Below are positions 33,958-44,865 of a stretch of DNA of 64,000 bases, in pieces. Each line of letters begins with the position of its first letter. Within the stretch, counting starts at the first letter, position 1. Both the position numbers and the translations under genes were made by a program. The notes beneath the pieces were generated by a model. That model saw nothing but the letters and a program-made list of their open reading frames with translations. It had not been told where the DNA came from and ran no database searches. Source of the DNA: Proteus terrae (lineage in GTDB: Bacteria; Pseudomonadota; Gammaproteobacteria; Enterobacterales; Enterobacteriaceae); NCBI RefSeq assembly GCF_003144325.1, contig NZ_PENS01000002.1, positions 271,126-335,125 on the forward strand. Direction: 5' to 3'.

Positions 33958-36666
33958 ATGTTAGGTAAAATTGTAACCAAAATTTTTGGTAGTCGTAATG
34001 ATCGTACAATCCGTCGTATGCGTAAAGTTGTTGGTGAAATTAATAAATTAGAACCAGAATTTGAAAAGCTGACTGATGATGAGCTAAAAGCGAAAACAAA
34101 TGAATTTCGTGAGCGTTTAAAGAACGGTGAAAAAGAAGAAGATATTTTACCTGAAGCATTTGCAACCGTACGTGAAGCAAGTAAGCGTGTCTTTGGTATG
34201 CGCCACTTCGATGTGCAGTTAATCGGTGGTATGGTGCTAAATGAACGTTGTATTGCTGAGATGCGTACAGGTGAAGGTAAAACATTAACTGCAACATTAC
34301 CAGCATATTTAAATGCGTTATCAGGTAAAGGGGTTCACGTTGTTACCGTCAATGACTATCTAGCACAACGTGATGCCGAAAATAACCGTCCTCTGTTTGA
34401 ATTCTTGGGTTTAAGCGTTGGTATCAACTTGCCAAATATGGCGCCACCAGTAAAACGCGAAGCCTATAATGCTGATATCACTTATGGTACGAACAACGAA
34501 TTTGGTTTCGACTACCTGCGTGACAACATGGCATTTAGCCCACAAGAACGTGTTCAACGTAAATTACACTATGCTTTAGTGGATGAGGTCGACTCAATCT
34601 TAATCGATGAAGCGCGTACTCCGCTGATCATTTCAGGTCCAGCAGAAGATAGTTCTGAGCTTTATATTCAAATGAATAAAGTGATCCCTCACTTGATTTC
34701 TCAAGAAAAAGAAGACTCAGATACTTTCCAAGGTGAAGGCGATTACTCTGTTGATGAAAAAACACGTCAAGTGAATATCACAGAACGCGGTTTGGTTAAA
34801 ATTGAAGGATTATTAGCAGATGCTGGCATGATGAAAGAAGGAGAGTCTTTATACTCACCGGCTAACATTATGTTAATGCACCATGTGACAGCAGCATTAC
34901 GTGCTCATGCGCTATTTACCAAAGACGTTGATTACATTGTCAAAGATGGCGAAGTTATCATTGTTGACGAACACACGGGTCGTACAATGCAAGGTCGTCG
35001 TTGGTCTGATGGTTTACACCAAGCGGTTGAAGCAAAAGAAGGTGTGAAGATCCAAAATGAGAACCAAACATTAGCGTCAATCACATTCCAAAACTATTTC
35101 CGTTTATACGAAAAATTAGCAGGGATGACCGGTACTGCGGATACTGAAGCGTTTGAATTTAACTCTATCTATCGCTTAGAAACCATTGTTATCCCAACTA
35201 ACCGCCCAATGGTACGTAAAGATCTACCTGACTTAGTCTATATGAATGAGCAAGGTAAATTTGCCGCCATTATTGAAGATATTCGCGAGCGTACTCAAAA
35301 TGGTCAGCCTGTTCTTGTGGGTACCATTTCAATTGAAAAATCAGAAGAAATTTCTAAAGCGCTGACTAAAGCGAATGTTCACCATAACGTGCTGAATGCG
35401 AAATTCCACGCAATGGAAGCGGACATCATTGCTAACGCAGGTTTACCTTCAGCGGTAACTATTGCAACTAACATGGCAGGTCGTGGTACTGATATCGTGT
35501 TAGGGGGTAGCTGGCAAACTGAAGTGGCTAAACTTGAAGAGCCAACAGAAGAGCAAATCGAAGAAATCAAAGCTAAATGGAAAGAGCGCCATGATGCAGT
35601 ATTAGCATCAGGTGGTTTACATATCATTGGTACTGAACGTCACGAATCTCGTCGTATTGATAACCAGTTACGTGGTCGTGCGGGTCGTCAAGGTGATGAA
35701 GGTTCTTCTCGTTTCTATTTATCTATGGAAGACTCCTTAATGCGTATTTTTGCTTCAGACAAAGTGTCTGGCATGATGCGTAAATTAGGTATGAATGAAA
35801 CCGAAGCGATTGAGCACCCTTGGGTAACCAAAGCGATTGCAAACGCACAGCGTAAAGTAGAAAACCGCAACTTTGATATTCGTAAGCAACTGCTTGAATA
35901 TGATGACGTAGCAAATGACCAACGTCGTGCAATCTATACTCAGCGTAACGAATTACTGGATGTGGCAGACGTAAGCGAAACTATTGATAGCATTCGTCAA
36001 GACGTATTCACTTCAATGATTGATAACTATATTCCACCTCAATCATTGGAAGAAATGTGGGATATCGAAGGCTTAACGGCATGTCTACAAAAAGACTTTG
36101 ATTTAAATTTACCAATCAAAGAGTGGTTAGATAAAGAGCCTGAATTACACGAAGAAACGTTACGTGAGCGTATTTTAGAAAAATCTATCGAAGTTTATAA
36201 AGCGAAAGAAGAGATCGTTAGCGCTGAAATGATGCGTAACTTTGAAAAAGGCGTGATGTTACAAACGCTGGATTCATTGTGGAAAGAGCACTTGGCTGCA
36301 ATGGATTATTTACGTCAAGGTATCCACTTACGTGGTTATGCACAAAAAGATCCAAAACAAGAGTACAAACGTGAGTCGTTCGCTATGTTTGCTAATATGT
36401 TGGAATCACTGAAATATGAAGTGATTAGCACGCTAAGCAAAGTACAAGTTCGTTTACCAGAAGAAGTTGAAGAGTTAGAACGTCGCCGTCGTGAAGAAGC
36501 AGAACGTTTAGCTAAACAACAGCAATTAAGTCATGAAGTGACAAAAGAGTCTCAAATGTCAGCCGTAGATGGTCAAGTCGCCGCAGGTAAAAAAGTGGGT
36601 CGTAACGAACCATGCCCTTGTGGATCGGGTAAGAAATTTAAGCATTGTCATGGTCAGTTAGGTTAA
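33958..36666 (+). CDS. secA: preprotein translocase ATPase SecA
   Basis: 902 aa motor of the Sec pathway. The Walker A GEGKT is at 105-109, followed by the DEVDS Walker B, the helicase-like [11 protein letters not shown] and [11 protein letters not shown] motifs, and a C-terminal zinc finger with Cys886, Cys888, Cys897 and His898 for SecB and lipid binding. Full length compared with 901 in E. coli. The next gene in E. coli is mutT; here accessory genes intervene. Confidence 0.98.
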   Translation: MLGKIVTKIFGSRNDRTIRRMRKVVGEINKLEPEFEKLTDDELKAKTNEFRERLKNGEKEEDILPEAFATVREASKRVFGMRHFDVQLIGGMVLNERCIAEMRTGEGKTLTATLPAYLNALSGKGVHVVTVNDYLAQRDAENNRPLFEFLGLSVGINLPNMAPPVKREAYNADITYGTNNEFGFDYLRDNMAFSPQERVQRKLHYALVDEVDSILIDEARTPLIISGPAEDSSELYIQMNKVIPHLISQEKEDSDTFQGEGDYSVDEKTRQVNITERGLVKIEGLLADAGMMKEGESLYSPANIMLMHHVTAALRAHALFTKDVDYIVKDGEVIIVDEHTGRTMQGRRWSDGLHQAVEAKEGVKIQNENQTLASITFQNYFRLYEKLAGMTGTADTEAFEFNSIYRLETIVIPTNRPMVRKDLPDLVYMNEQGKFAAIIEDIRERTQNGQPVLVGTISIEKSEEISKALTKANVHHNVLNAKFHAMEADIIANAGLPSAVTIATNMAGRGTDIVLGGSWQTEVAKLEEPTEEQIEEIKAKWKERHDAVLASGGLHIIGTERHESRRIDNQLRGRAGRQGDEGSSRFYLSMEDSLMRIFASDKVSGMMRKLGMNETEAIEHPWVTKAIANAQRKVENRNFDIRKQLLEYDDVANDQRRAIYTQRNELLDVADVSETIDSIRQDVFTSMIDNYIPPQSLEEMWDIEGLTACLQKDFDLNLPIKEWLDKEPELHEETLRERILEKSIEVYKAKEEIVSAEMMRNFEKGVMLQTLDSLWKEHLAAMDYLRQGIHLRGYAQKDPKQEYKRESFAMFANMLESLKYEVISTLSKVQVRLPEEVEELERRRREEAERLAKQQQLSHEVTKESQMSAVDGQVAAGKKVGRNEPCPCGSGKKFKHCHGQLG

Positions 36667-36713
36667 TTTATCCATTGATGACAATGGTTATTTAACCTTT
36701 CGTTGAACAAGAA

Positions 36714-36745
36714 AATCCCGCTTAGTAATAAGCGGGATTTTTTTA
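36714..36745. terminator. bidirectional terminator between secA and cueR
   Basis: Perfect arms AATCCCGCTTA (36714-36724) and TAAGCGGGATT (36729-36739), with a T run on the plus strand and A-rich DNA before it. It separates the convergent secA and cueR. Confidence 0.88.
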
Positions 36746-36760
36746 TGGTTGATAGAAAAA

Positions 36761-37210
36761 CTAAATTGAAGAGCGAAGGTGGGAAAGGTGACTTTTGGTT
36801 GTTTTACTTTGAGAGCCTGACTTGGGTTCAACTAATCCAGCAATAATCGGGCAATCAGGATTGTTGTCACCTTGGCAATCTTTCGCTAAATATTCTAGCG
36901 TTTTTGTCATTCGTTGTAGTTCAGCAATTTTATGATTGAGCTCTTCAATGTGGGAGAGTGCAATAGATTTCACATCAGCACTGGCGCGTTCTCTGTTATT
37001 CCATAAAACCAACAATGTTGATATCTGTTCTGTCGAAAAACCAAGCGCTCGAGAATGGCGAATAAAACGAAAGCAAGCTACGTCTGCATCCGTGTAATCG
37101 CGATAACCTGAATCAGTACGAATAGCCTTGGGAATTAAACCAATCTGCTCATAATAACGGATCATTTTGCTTGAAATACCGGACTTTTTTGCTGCTTGAC
37201 CAATATTCAT
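36761..37210 (-). CDS. cueR: CueR, copper-responsive MerR-family regulator
   Basis: 149 aa. The N-terminal MerR helix-turn-helix (MNIGQAAKKSGISSKMIRYYEQIGLI) is followed by a dimerisation helix and the metal loop CQGDNNPDCPI. Cys112, Cys120 and Ser77 sit at exactly the E. coli CueR positions that sense Cu(I), Ag(I) or Au(I). It lies just downstream of copA on the same strand, and the copA promoter has a CueR-type architecture. The C-terminal tail after residue 128 is longer than in E. coli and lacks the CCHH end. Confidence 0.93.
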   Translation of the reverse strand: MNIGQAAKKSGISSKMIRYYEQIGLIPKAIRTDSGYRDYTDADVACFRFIRHSRALGFSTEQISTLLVLWNNRERASADVKSIALSHIEELNHKIAELQRMTKTLEYLAKDCQGDNNPDCPIIAGLVEPKSGSQSKTTKSHLSHLRSSI

Positions 37211-37275
37211 TATGTCCTCCTTATAGGATAATAAAGCACTCTCTATAAGTATAAAGTAGTCGCTTTATAATATTG

Positions 37276-37299
37276 AGCCAGATCCTTTGGAGTCTGGCT
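37276..37299. repeat. inverted repeat between copA and cueR
   Basis: Arms AGCCAGA (37276-37282) and TCTGGCT (37293-37299) with a 10-nt loop, located 19 bases after the copA stop. No T run follows, so it may be a weak terminator or an mRNA-stabilising hairpin. Confidence 0.5.
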
Positions 37300-37317
37300 A
37301 TAAAGAAAATCAATCTA

Positions 37318-39807
37318 TTAATGTGTTTTCATTGGTGCTTGAAAACGTTTTAGTCGTAAGGCATTACCCAATACAAATACACTTGAAAGTGCCATTGCGG
37401 CGGCGGCAATAATGGGTGAAAGTAACATGCCATTAATTGGATAAAGCATGCCAGCCGCGACAGGAATTAATAAAGCGTTATAGGCAAAAGCCCAAAATAA
37501 GTTTTGTTTGATATTGCGAATAGTGGCTTGGCTTAAAGCTATTGCATCAACGACACCGCGCAGATCACCTGACATTAACACCACATCAGCAGCTTCAATA
37601 GCGACATCGGTTCCTGTACCAATCGCTAACCCAACATCAGCTTGTGCAAGTGCCGGAGCATCATTGATACCATCACCAACAAAAGCGACTTTGGCGCCTT
37701 TATGGCTAAATTGTTTTAAGGCTTCGATTTTTCCATCAGGAAGTACTTCAGCCGCAATTTCATCAATACCTAACTGTTTAGCAATCGCTTTTGCTGTGGC
37801 TTCGTTATCACCGGTGATCATGGCAACTCTCAAACCTAAATCATGTAAAGCTTTGATTGCTTCAGGGGTTGTTTCTTTAATCGGATCTGCAACTGCAATA
37901 ATGGCAGCGAGACGCCCATCAATAGTGGCATAAAGAGGGCTTTTGCCTTGCTCACCGAGTTTCTGTGCTGAAGAGATAAAGTGACTGACATCTAATCCAA
38001 GTCGTTTCATAAAACGATCAGCACCAACAGATACGGCTCTTCCTCCCACTGTTGCACTTACGCCAAAACCCGGAACCGCTTCAAAATTTTCAACCATTGC
38101 AAGCGTTAATTTAGCCTCTTTAGCTGCATTGACAATAGCTTCTGCGATAGGGTGTTCCGAATAAGTTTCAATTGCTGCAACAAGGCGTAAGACTTCGTTA
38201 TATTCAAAACCTTCTGCTGGAATTAAATCCGTTAATTCAGGACGACCTTTTGTTAATGTGCCTGTTTTATCAAGAGCAACAACATTGACATCACGTAAGG
38301 CTTGTAAGGCTTCACCTTTACGGAAAAGAATACCCAATTCTGCGGCACGACCTGTGCCTACCATAATGGATGTTGGCGTTGCTAATCCCATTGCACATGG
38401 ACAGGCAATAATTAATACGGCAACGGCATTAATGAGCGCAAAGGTTAATGCAGGCTCAGGGCCAAAAGCTAACCAAATAAAGAAAGTGATAGTTGCGCCT
38501 AACATAACCGCAGGTACAAACCACATGGTGACTTTATCAACAAGTGCTTGAATAGGAAGTTTAGAGCCTTGAGCTTCTTCCACTAAGCGAATGATTTGTG
38601 CTAATACGGTATTGGAGCCAACTTTGGTGACTTTAAAACTAAAAGCACCTGTTTTATTGATGGTTCCACCCACAACATCAGAGCCAATCTCTTTCGATAC
38701 AGGTACAGGCTCTCCGGTTATCATGCTCTCATCAACGTAAGAGTGACCGTCAATAATCTCTCCATCAACAGGTATTTTTTCACCGGGGCGAACAAAAACG
38801 ATGTCTTCCATCACTACTTGATCCAGAGGGATTTCCAATGTCTCACCATGACGAGAAACTCGCGCTGTTTTGGCTTGTAAACCAATTAACCGTTTAATTG
38901 CTTGAGATGTATTTCCTTTCGCTTTGGCTTCAAGCGTTCTTCCTAACAAGATCAAGGTGACAATCACAACAGCGGCTTCAAAATAGATATTGGCTGTGCC
39001 CGCAGGTAAGACGTGAGGAATAAAGGTTGATACTACTGAATAGCCGTAAGCGGCGGCTGTACCAACAGACACTAATGAGTTCATATCAGGAGCACCGCGT
39101 AATAACGCTGGTATTCCTTTTTGGAAAAAGCGTAAACCAGGGCCAAACATCACAACAGTGGCGAGGATAAATTGAATATACCAGTTTAGTTGTTGCCCCA
39201 GTGTTTGAGTAACCCAACCATGTACGCCGGGAATAAAGTGTGAGCCCATTTCAATAACAAAAACGGGTAATGTGAAAATAGTGGCGATAAGTAATGCGCG
39301 GCGTAATGAACGTTCCTCTTTTTCACGACGCTCTTCACCTACATCACGTGTATTTGCTGGATCATCAGATAAACGACGGGGTTTATAGCCTGCGTGTACA
39401 ACGGCGGCCTCTAAATCCGTGATCGATACTACGCCTGATAAATGGCGTACCCGAGCGCGTTCAGTTGCAAGGTTTACTGTGGCTTCTAATACACCGGGTA
39501 CTTGAGCTAGTGCTTTTTCTACACGACCAACGCAAGATGCGCAGGTCATTTCTTCAATTGCCAGCTCGGTTATCTCTTCGGGTACTTTATAACCTGAACT
39601 TTCAATGGCGCTCACGGCAACTATTGGGTCGGGTGTATTTGTAAATGTAATATCTGCACGTTCAGTGGCTAGATTGACAACGGCATCTTGTATTTGTGGT
39701 ACGGCTTTTAAGGCTCGTTCGACACGACCAACACATGATGCACATGTCATACCTTCAACAGGTAAACTCAACCGATTGGCAGAGGACAACGTAGTATTAG
39801 TGTTCAT
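37318..39807 (-). CDS. copA: Cu(I)-exporting P1B-type ATPase CopA
   Basis: 829 aa from the ATG at 39807; GAGGGG lies seven bases upstream, and the frame also has a TTG one codon earlier. Two N-terminal metal-binding domains carry GMTCASC and EMTCASC. The channel motif CPC is in [13 protein letters not shown], the phosphorylation motif is DKTGTLTKG, and [16 protein letters not shown] forms the hinge. It exports Cu(I) from the cytoplasm to the periplasm. Its promoter is recognisable upstream. Confidence 0.96.
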   Translation of the reverse strand: MNTNTTLSSANRLSLPVEGMTCASCVGRVERALKAVPQIQDAVVNLATERADITFTNTPDPIVAVSAIESSGYKVPEEITELAIEEMTCASCVGRVEKALAQVPGVLEATVNLATERARVRHLSGVVSITDLEAAVVHAGYKPRRLSDDPANTRDVGEERREKEERSLRRALLIATIFTLPVFVIEMGSHFIPGVHGWVTQTLGQQLNWYIQFILATVVMFGPGLRFFQKGIPALLRGAPDMNSLVSVGTAAAYGYSVVSTFIPHVLPAGTANIYFEAAVVIVTLILLGRTLEAKAKGNTSQAIKRLIGLQAKTARVSRHGETLEIPLDQVVMEDIVFVRPGEKIPVDGEIIDGHSYVDESMITGEPVPVSKEIGSDVVGGTINKTGAFSFKVTKVGSNTVLAQIIRLVEEAQGSKLPIQALVDKVTMWFVPAVMLGATITFFIWLAFGPEPALTFALINAVAVLIIACPCAMGLATPTSIMVGTGRAAELGILFRKGEALQALRDVNVVALDKTGTLTKGRPELTDLIPAEGFEYNEVLRLVAAIETYSEHPIAEAIVNAAKEAKLTLAMVENFEAVPGFGVSATVGGRAVSVGADRFMKRLGLDVSHFISSAQKLGEQGKSPLYATIDGRLAAIIAVADPIKETTPEAIKALHDLGLRVAMITGDNEATAKAIAKQLGIDEIAAEVLPDGKIEALKQFSHKGAKVAFVGDGINDAPALAQADVGLAIGTGTDVAIEAADVVLMSGDLRGVVDAIALSQATIRNIKQNLFWAFAYNALLIPVAAGMLYPINGMLLSPIIAAAAMALSSVFVLGNALRLKRFQAPMKTH

Positions 39808-39840
39808 CAAAAATCCCCTCTTAAATATGGTATAAGATAA

Positions 39841-39871
39841 AGCTTAGGCTTTACCATTAGGGGAAGGTCAA
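39841..39871 (-). promoter_or_regulatory. CueR-controlled copA promoter
   Basis: On the minus strand -35 TTGACC (39871-39866) and -10 TAAGCT (39846-39841) are separated by 19 bases, the overlong spacer typical of MerR-family promoters. The spacer starts TTCCCC and contains GGTAAAG, an imperfect dyad like the E. coli copA CueR box. Confidence 0.85.
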
Positions 39872-40022
39872 GAAATCGATAGAGATTTAATTTCTACGAT
39901 AAAATGTATTTTTCTATTTTTAATTCAATGCATTACCTTCTATTCCTCATTTTCTGCATTTAATTTAAATCTTAAAGAAGTGTAAATTTATTGGATGATC
40001 AGCGAAATCTAAGCAGATAAAT

Positions 40023-40056
40023 AAAAAACCCGCTTATTGTGATAACAAGCGGGTTT
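40023..40056 (-). terminator. terminator after hpmA
   Basis: Arms AAACCCGCTT (40026-40035) and AAGCGGGTTT (40047-40056) pair perfectly; a T run follows on the minus strand. It lies about 45 bases beyond the hpmA stop. Confidence 0.85.
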
Positions 40057-40098
40057 GGCTTACAAAAGAATAGGCATTACTCTTTTATGAGGTATCTA

Positions 40099-43000
40099 TT
40101 ATTTTTCAGAAATAGACGATTTTGTATTTACAGTTTCATTAACTTTAACAGGTGATTTTAATGATAAGTCGCCACCTGTAAGTTGTTTCACTAAATCAAC
40201 TGCAGATGATTTCAGATCAAGATCTGCACCGGCTTCATATTGATGACCTTCAATATTATTTAATTGAACGTTGCTACCACCTAAATCAACCTGACCTTGC
40301 TCACTTTTAATTTCAGCACCTGTAAGCTTAGTTGTACCACTTACATTTAATGAAATATCATTTTTGCTAGTTAAGGTTGTGGTTTGAGTCACCGCATCAT
40401 TATCAATATGAGAAACTTTGATATCCGCATTGGCTGTATGACCTTCAGCACCGGTTACAATATTTTTGATACCGTTACCCACTGTGCCAACGCCTTTATC
40501 AATTTTGGCTTTTGTTTCGCCACTGATACCCGCTTTATCTGCGATAGTTGAAGAGAGTGAATTATATTTATCAGAGATAACATCTGTTGCAGATTTAATA
40601 CCTGAATCAATGGTCTCTTTGATAGTGTCTTCTAATAGTGATCCACCTGCTTTAGCCGTTTTATCAACTTGGCTAGATTTAGGATCATTGTTGTGGTTAT
40701 AACCGACATTTACATCAACATTAACGTGACGATCGCTGTCTTTTTGGCTAGTCACTGTAAAATCACCGCCCACATTACCCGTTACATTATCTGCAGAAAC
40801 ATTTGCACCAGAAAGCGCGAGGTTTTTGTCACTATTTACAGTTAATGTGCCTGTTTCTACAGAGGCATTTTGGTGTGTAGACTTTTGTTGATCTTCAACA
40901 TTCACTAAAACTTTGCCACCAATATCATGGATAGAGGTTGCTGGGTTTTCTTCAGTCACTTCTTTTGGCGTTGTATTGGTTTGCTTGCCATTTAAAGAGA
41001 TATCAGTACCCCAGTTATTTTTGTAATCAGTTGATTGTGCTGATATCAGCGTGGTATCACCAGATTGAGAAGTTAATTGCGTATCTTTGCTATTAACTTT
41101 AGTACCTTGAAGATTAACAGAGCTACCATTAACGGTTAAATTACCTTGGTTAGCAATGGTTCCACCTTCACGAGAAACACTCTTCTCATCTTGCTTACCA
41201 ATAGCAAATTCAGCACCGCCTAAGCCATTGACAGAAGACGATTTATCACCTGTTTTTTGACCGAAGCCCGCTTGTAATCCACCCGATAAGTTCTTACCTG
41301 TTTCAGTACGTTGAGATTCTGTTGCTTGGAAATCAACTTTGTTAGTTGCAGTCAGAGCAACATCATTTTCGCTGGTTAAATGAGTGCCTTGTAAAGTCAG
41401 ATTATGGCCTGAGTTTAACTCAATACCTTGAGAGCCATTCACTGAACCCGCTTTTGCTGTTGTCTGATCTTTTTGATGATTTGCACCACCTGCGTTAAAG
41501 CCACCACCGTAATCTTTACTGTCTGGTGTTGTACCTACTTTCAGGTTTGCACTGCCATTCATGTTATGTTGGCTTTCAGTGTGGGTATCTGCTACTTGTG
41601 CAAGTGTTAAATCACCACCAGCATTAATGACAGTTTTTCCATCTTGAGCATCAAACTTAGCGCCTTCATAATGAGCATCTTCACGTACATGAATATTGAT
41701 ATTACCGGCTGAATTAAATTGGCTACCTTCAGCTTTGGTTGTGGTTAGGCTTGTGTCAGTGGTTTTACCTTCACCTTTAATTGCTACGGTAATGTCGTTG
41801 CCTGTTTTGGTGCTGACACCTACTTGACCGCCACCAGTTGTTTCATGGAAGGACTCTTGGTGTTTGTTTTGGGCTGCTTCACTGGTATGAGTGTTAGCTG
41901 TTAGCGCAATATCACCTTGGGTCGATTGATAATGAGTACCTTGGTCATGTAGCGTTTTATTGCTGTCAGTATTAATTTTACCTGCAGTAATTGATGTTGA
42001 AACCGCTTGGCTATCACTTTGTGATTTCTGGCTACCGCCACCTTTAATACCAACTTCAACACCCACATTCGGCGCCTCTAAATTACTTAAGTTAGCAAGA
42101 TTACTAATGGCATCTTTAAAGGTAACTTTTTTATCAATACCTTTATTGCTATCAGGATTAGCAACATCAACACCATCTTCAACGGCTTTCTTAATCGGCT
42201 GAGTAACGCCGCTGTAATCAAGATTAACACCCACATCGACACCGATATTTAAGGTATCTGTTTTAGATGTTGCACTATCATTTGCAGCAAGGTGATTGAT
42301 ATTTTCACCTGACTCTTTATACATACCATCAACTTTGTGTGATGCGCCTTGATGCGTCACATCATTGTTTGCAGTAATGGTTAAATCACCTGCAACTTGC
42401 GTTTCGCTACCTTTGTTTTTGGTGAGTTCAGTTGTTGTATGCTGTTTGTCATATTGGAAATCAGCTTTACTACCAATCTTATCAACACCACCGGTATAGC
42501 TAAAGCCACCTGAAATGGTTCTATCTGTACTGTCAGTCTCTTTTTTGTTTTCTGTTGAAACAAAAGCAACATTGTCACCAGAAACAGAGGCATTACCTGC
42601 GGTTGTTTTTAAGTCAGAGCCAGCAAAAGTGACATCTTTATCCGCTTGAACTTTAACACTGCCACCACTGAGAGTAGATCCTACTTGTTCAGTTTCAGTG
42701 CTATTGTTTTTGTTGGATGTATGAGTGATATGAAAACCTGCGCTATATTGCTTGTCTTCAACTTCTTTGGCATGACCAGTGATCTCTAATGATGTTTTTT
42801 CATCATTGATTTTTGTGGTTTGTTGTGCAGATCTAACGTTGATATCACCTAAAGATTCAATACCTAACTCATCAGCGCTTTTAATTAAGCTACCAATTAC
42901 ATTGACATCTTTGCCACTGACTACAGTTAACTCTGCATCAGAAACTAATTCACTACCCGTTGAATGCTGTTGGTTAGTTTCATTCTTGTGGGAGTTTTTA

Positions 43001-44832
43001 GTAATGTTAAATGCAGTACCTGTACGTTCATCTGTTTTAGTGATGGTTTCACTAATTGCATTATCAATAACAACGTCACCTTGAGTCGTTTTAACAAAGG
43101 CGCCTTGATTGCCTTTGACTTGACTACCTGTGATTTTGACACTGTTATCTGCTGCAAGTAACAGTTGTCCGTCAGCCGTTAATTGTGTTGAATGGCTGAC
43201 TTCTTGTTTATTGTTATTGTTCTTATTATTACCACCGCCGATACCACCCCAAACAACATGATTGTCGGTTACTGTTTTATCATTGTTGGTATTTTGAACA
43301 TTAAGATTGATGTTCTCTTTAGCGTTAACGACAACATTCTCATTAGAATGTAATTTTGCACCTTGAGCGACAACTGAGCCTTCAGCATTTAATCCCAGCG
43401 TTTTGCCTGCGGTTAATTCACTGGCTTTTAAGGTTTCTGTTTGATGGCTATTGCTCCAGCTACCAGTTTCTAAACGAGAAGTATGGTTACGCTTGTAGCC
43501 ATTTTCACTGCGATTTTCTTTCTCAACTAATCCGTTGATATTGATATCTTGATTAGCATTAATTGCCAGTGTGTTACCCGCATTAATTTTGGCACCTTCA
43601 AGTGTTACATCACCTTTAGTTGCTGTTAATGTCGCACTGTTTTTGGCATCAATATGGCTACCAACTTGCTGTACTAGCTCTTTTTCTTTAGTAACATCAT
43701 ATTGCCAAGAATAGAACCAACGATTGTCAGTATCGGTATCTTTTTGCTGTAACTGTTTGCCATCAACTGTTAAATGAGCGCCTTGTAATAAAATATCATC
43801 ACCCATTAAATCAGAGGCTTTAATTTGGTTTTTATTATCAGCAACTAATGTGATGTTTTTACCTTTTAATTCTGTTTTTGTCAGAGTTTGGCTTGAACCA
43901 CTGTTATTAACAGCAATACCGCCACGGTAATTTTGATAGTTTTCACTACCATCTTTATCGTAGCTGTCATAGCGAACTTGGCTATCCGTTTGAATATTGT
44001 CCGCTCTGACACTTAATTCGTTATCAGAAACAAATTTACCTGTTAATTTAACACCACTACCTTCTGCAGTATTAATAATACGGATACGACCAGATTGCAT
44101 ACTACCAAAGAAATAGCTATCTAAGGCAGAAGCGGGTTTTTGTGATGAAAGAATATCAAAGCGTTGAGAGAACGTATTTTGACCAGTCAATGCAGAAATT
44201 TCTGCTGCAGTTATTTTGCCTCGGCTATCAATACGAGGCGCAATTAAATCTAAAAGGCCGGGAGCGTGTAATCCGTTTTTGCCAATAGAAAGTAAATTCG
44301 TATTGTTAAGCGTGCTATAACCTTTTAACTCACCATTTTCAAATAATGGGTTACCGACAACCAGGGAAGAGCGGCTGGTATTGATAAAACCGCATCCATC
44401 ACAGGTAATACCATTTGGGTTAGAAAGTACATATTCTGCAGCGATACCAAAAACTTCTTGCTGACCTAATAAGAACGAAGGATTTCGGCTAACAACTTCA
44501 TTTAAAATTAAAGAAGCTGCTTGTCCATTTAAATTGCTGTTGGCATTTAATTGTCCAGCAAGTTGTGATTGCCCCGCCTCTAAGGAGTTGTTAAAAACAG
44601 CGCCTGGTTTACCTACATTAAAATCTTGATATTGGTTATGAGAGATACCTTCGTTATTTGGTGTAACGATATTAATGACTTGAGTGCCACCATTGGCTGA
44701 TGAAACATTCGGTCCTTGATTGCCCGCATCAGGAACAATACCGCCAGCATATGCATTTAGTGATACGAAAATAATCGCTAAAGATGCAGCAAGCCTACCC
44801 GAAGGAGAGAGCTTGAAGTTTTTTGATTTCAT
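40099..44832 (-). CDS. hpmA: HpmA, secreted calcium-independent haemolysin (TpsA)
   Basis: 1577 aa, the length of P. mirabilis HpmA. It has a signal peptide (about 1-29, ending NAYA), then the two-partner-secretion domain with NPNG (138-141) and the paired Cys144/Cys147 (CDGC). A long beta-helical passenger of degenerate ~20-residue repeats rich in Asn, Gly, Thr and Ser follows. HpmB exports it across the outer membrane and activates it, and it lyses host cells. GGAG lies eight bases before the start, and hpmB ends 33 bases upstream. The frame is intact. Confidence 0.95.
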   Translation of the reverse strand: MKSKNFKLSPSGRLAASLAIIFVSLNAYAGGIVPDAGNQGPNVSSANGGTQVINIVTPNNEGISHNQYQDFNVGKPGAVFNNSLEAGQSQLAGQLNANSNLNGQAASLILNEVVSRNPSFLLGQQEVFGIAAEYVLSNPNGITCDGCGFINTSRSSLVVGNPLFENGELKGYSTLNNTNLLSIGKNGLHAPGLLDLIAPRIDSRGKITAAEISALTGQNTFSQRFDILSSQKPASALDSYFFGSMQSGRIRIINTAEGSGVKLTGKFVSDNELSVRADNIQTDSQVRYDSYDKDGSENYQNYRGGIAVNNSGSSQTLTKTELKGKNITLVADNKNQIKASDLMGDDILLQGAHLTVDGKQLQQKDTDTDNRWFYSWQYDVTKEKELVQQVGSHIDAKNSATLTATKGDVTLEGAKINAGNTLAINANQDININGLVEKENRSENGYKRNHTSRLETGSWSNSHQTETLKASELTAGKTLGLNAEGSVVAQGAKLHSNENVVVNAKENINLNVQNTNNDKTVTDNHVVWGGIGGGNNKNNNNKQEVSHSTQLTADGQLLLAADNSVKITGSQVKGNQGAFVKTTQGDVVIDNAISETITKTDERTGTAFNITKNSHKNETNQQHSTGSELVSDAELTVVSGKDVNVIGSLIKSADELGIESLGDINVRSAQQTTKINDEKTSLEITGHAKEVEDKQYSAGFHITHTSNKNNSTETEQVGSTLSGGSVKVQADKDVTFAGSDLKTTAGNASVSGDNVAFVSTENKKETDSTDRTISGGFSYTGGVDKIGSKADFQYDKQHTTTELTKNKGSETQVAGDLTITANNDVTHQGASHKVDGMYKESGENINHLAANDSATSKTDTLNIGVDVGVNLDYSGVTQPIKKAVEDGVDVANPDSNKGIDKKVTFKDAISNLANLSNLEAPNVGVEVGIKGGGSQKSQSDSQAVSTSITAGKINTDSNKTLHDQGTHYQSTQGDIALTANTHTSEAAQNKHQESFHETTGGGQVGVSTKTGNDITVAIKGEGKTTDTSLTTTKAEGSQFNSAGNINIHVREDAHYEGAKFDAQDGKTVINAGGDLTLAQVADTHTESQHNMNGSANLKVGTTPDSKDYGGGFNAGGANHQKDQTTAKAGSVNGSQGIELNSGHNLTLQGTHLTSENDVALTATNKVDFQATESQRTETGKNLSGGLQAGFGQKTGDKSSSVNGLGGAEFAIGKQDEKSVSREGGTIANQGNLTVNGSSVNLQGTKVNSKDTQLTSQSGDTTLISAQSTDYKNNWGTDISLNGKQTNTTPKEVTEENPATSIHDIGGKVLVNVEDQQKSTHQNASVETGTLTVNSDKNLALSGANVSADNVTGNVGGDFTVTSQKDSDRHVNVDVNVGYNHNNDPKSSQVDKTAKAGGSLLEDTIKETIDSGIKSATDVISDKYNSLSSTIADKAGISGETKAKIDKGVGTVGNGIKNIVTGAEGHTANADIKVSHIDNDAVTQTTTLTSKNDISLNVSGTTKLTGAEIKSEQGQVDLGGSNVQLNNIEGHQYEAGADLDLKSSAVDLVKQLTGGDLSLKSPVKVNETVNTKSSISEK

Positions 44833-44865
44833 AGAGTTTTCTCCGTTTATTGCTATGAGTGTGAA

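Noticed and set aside
40466..43538. Several ORFs of 60-101 codons on the plus strand inside hpmA
   Set aside because: They are antisense shadows of a repetitive Asn/Thr/Ser-rich coding sequence with no family likeness or ribosome sites.
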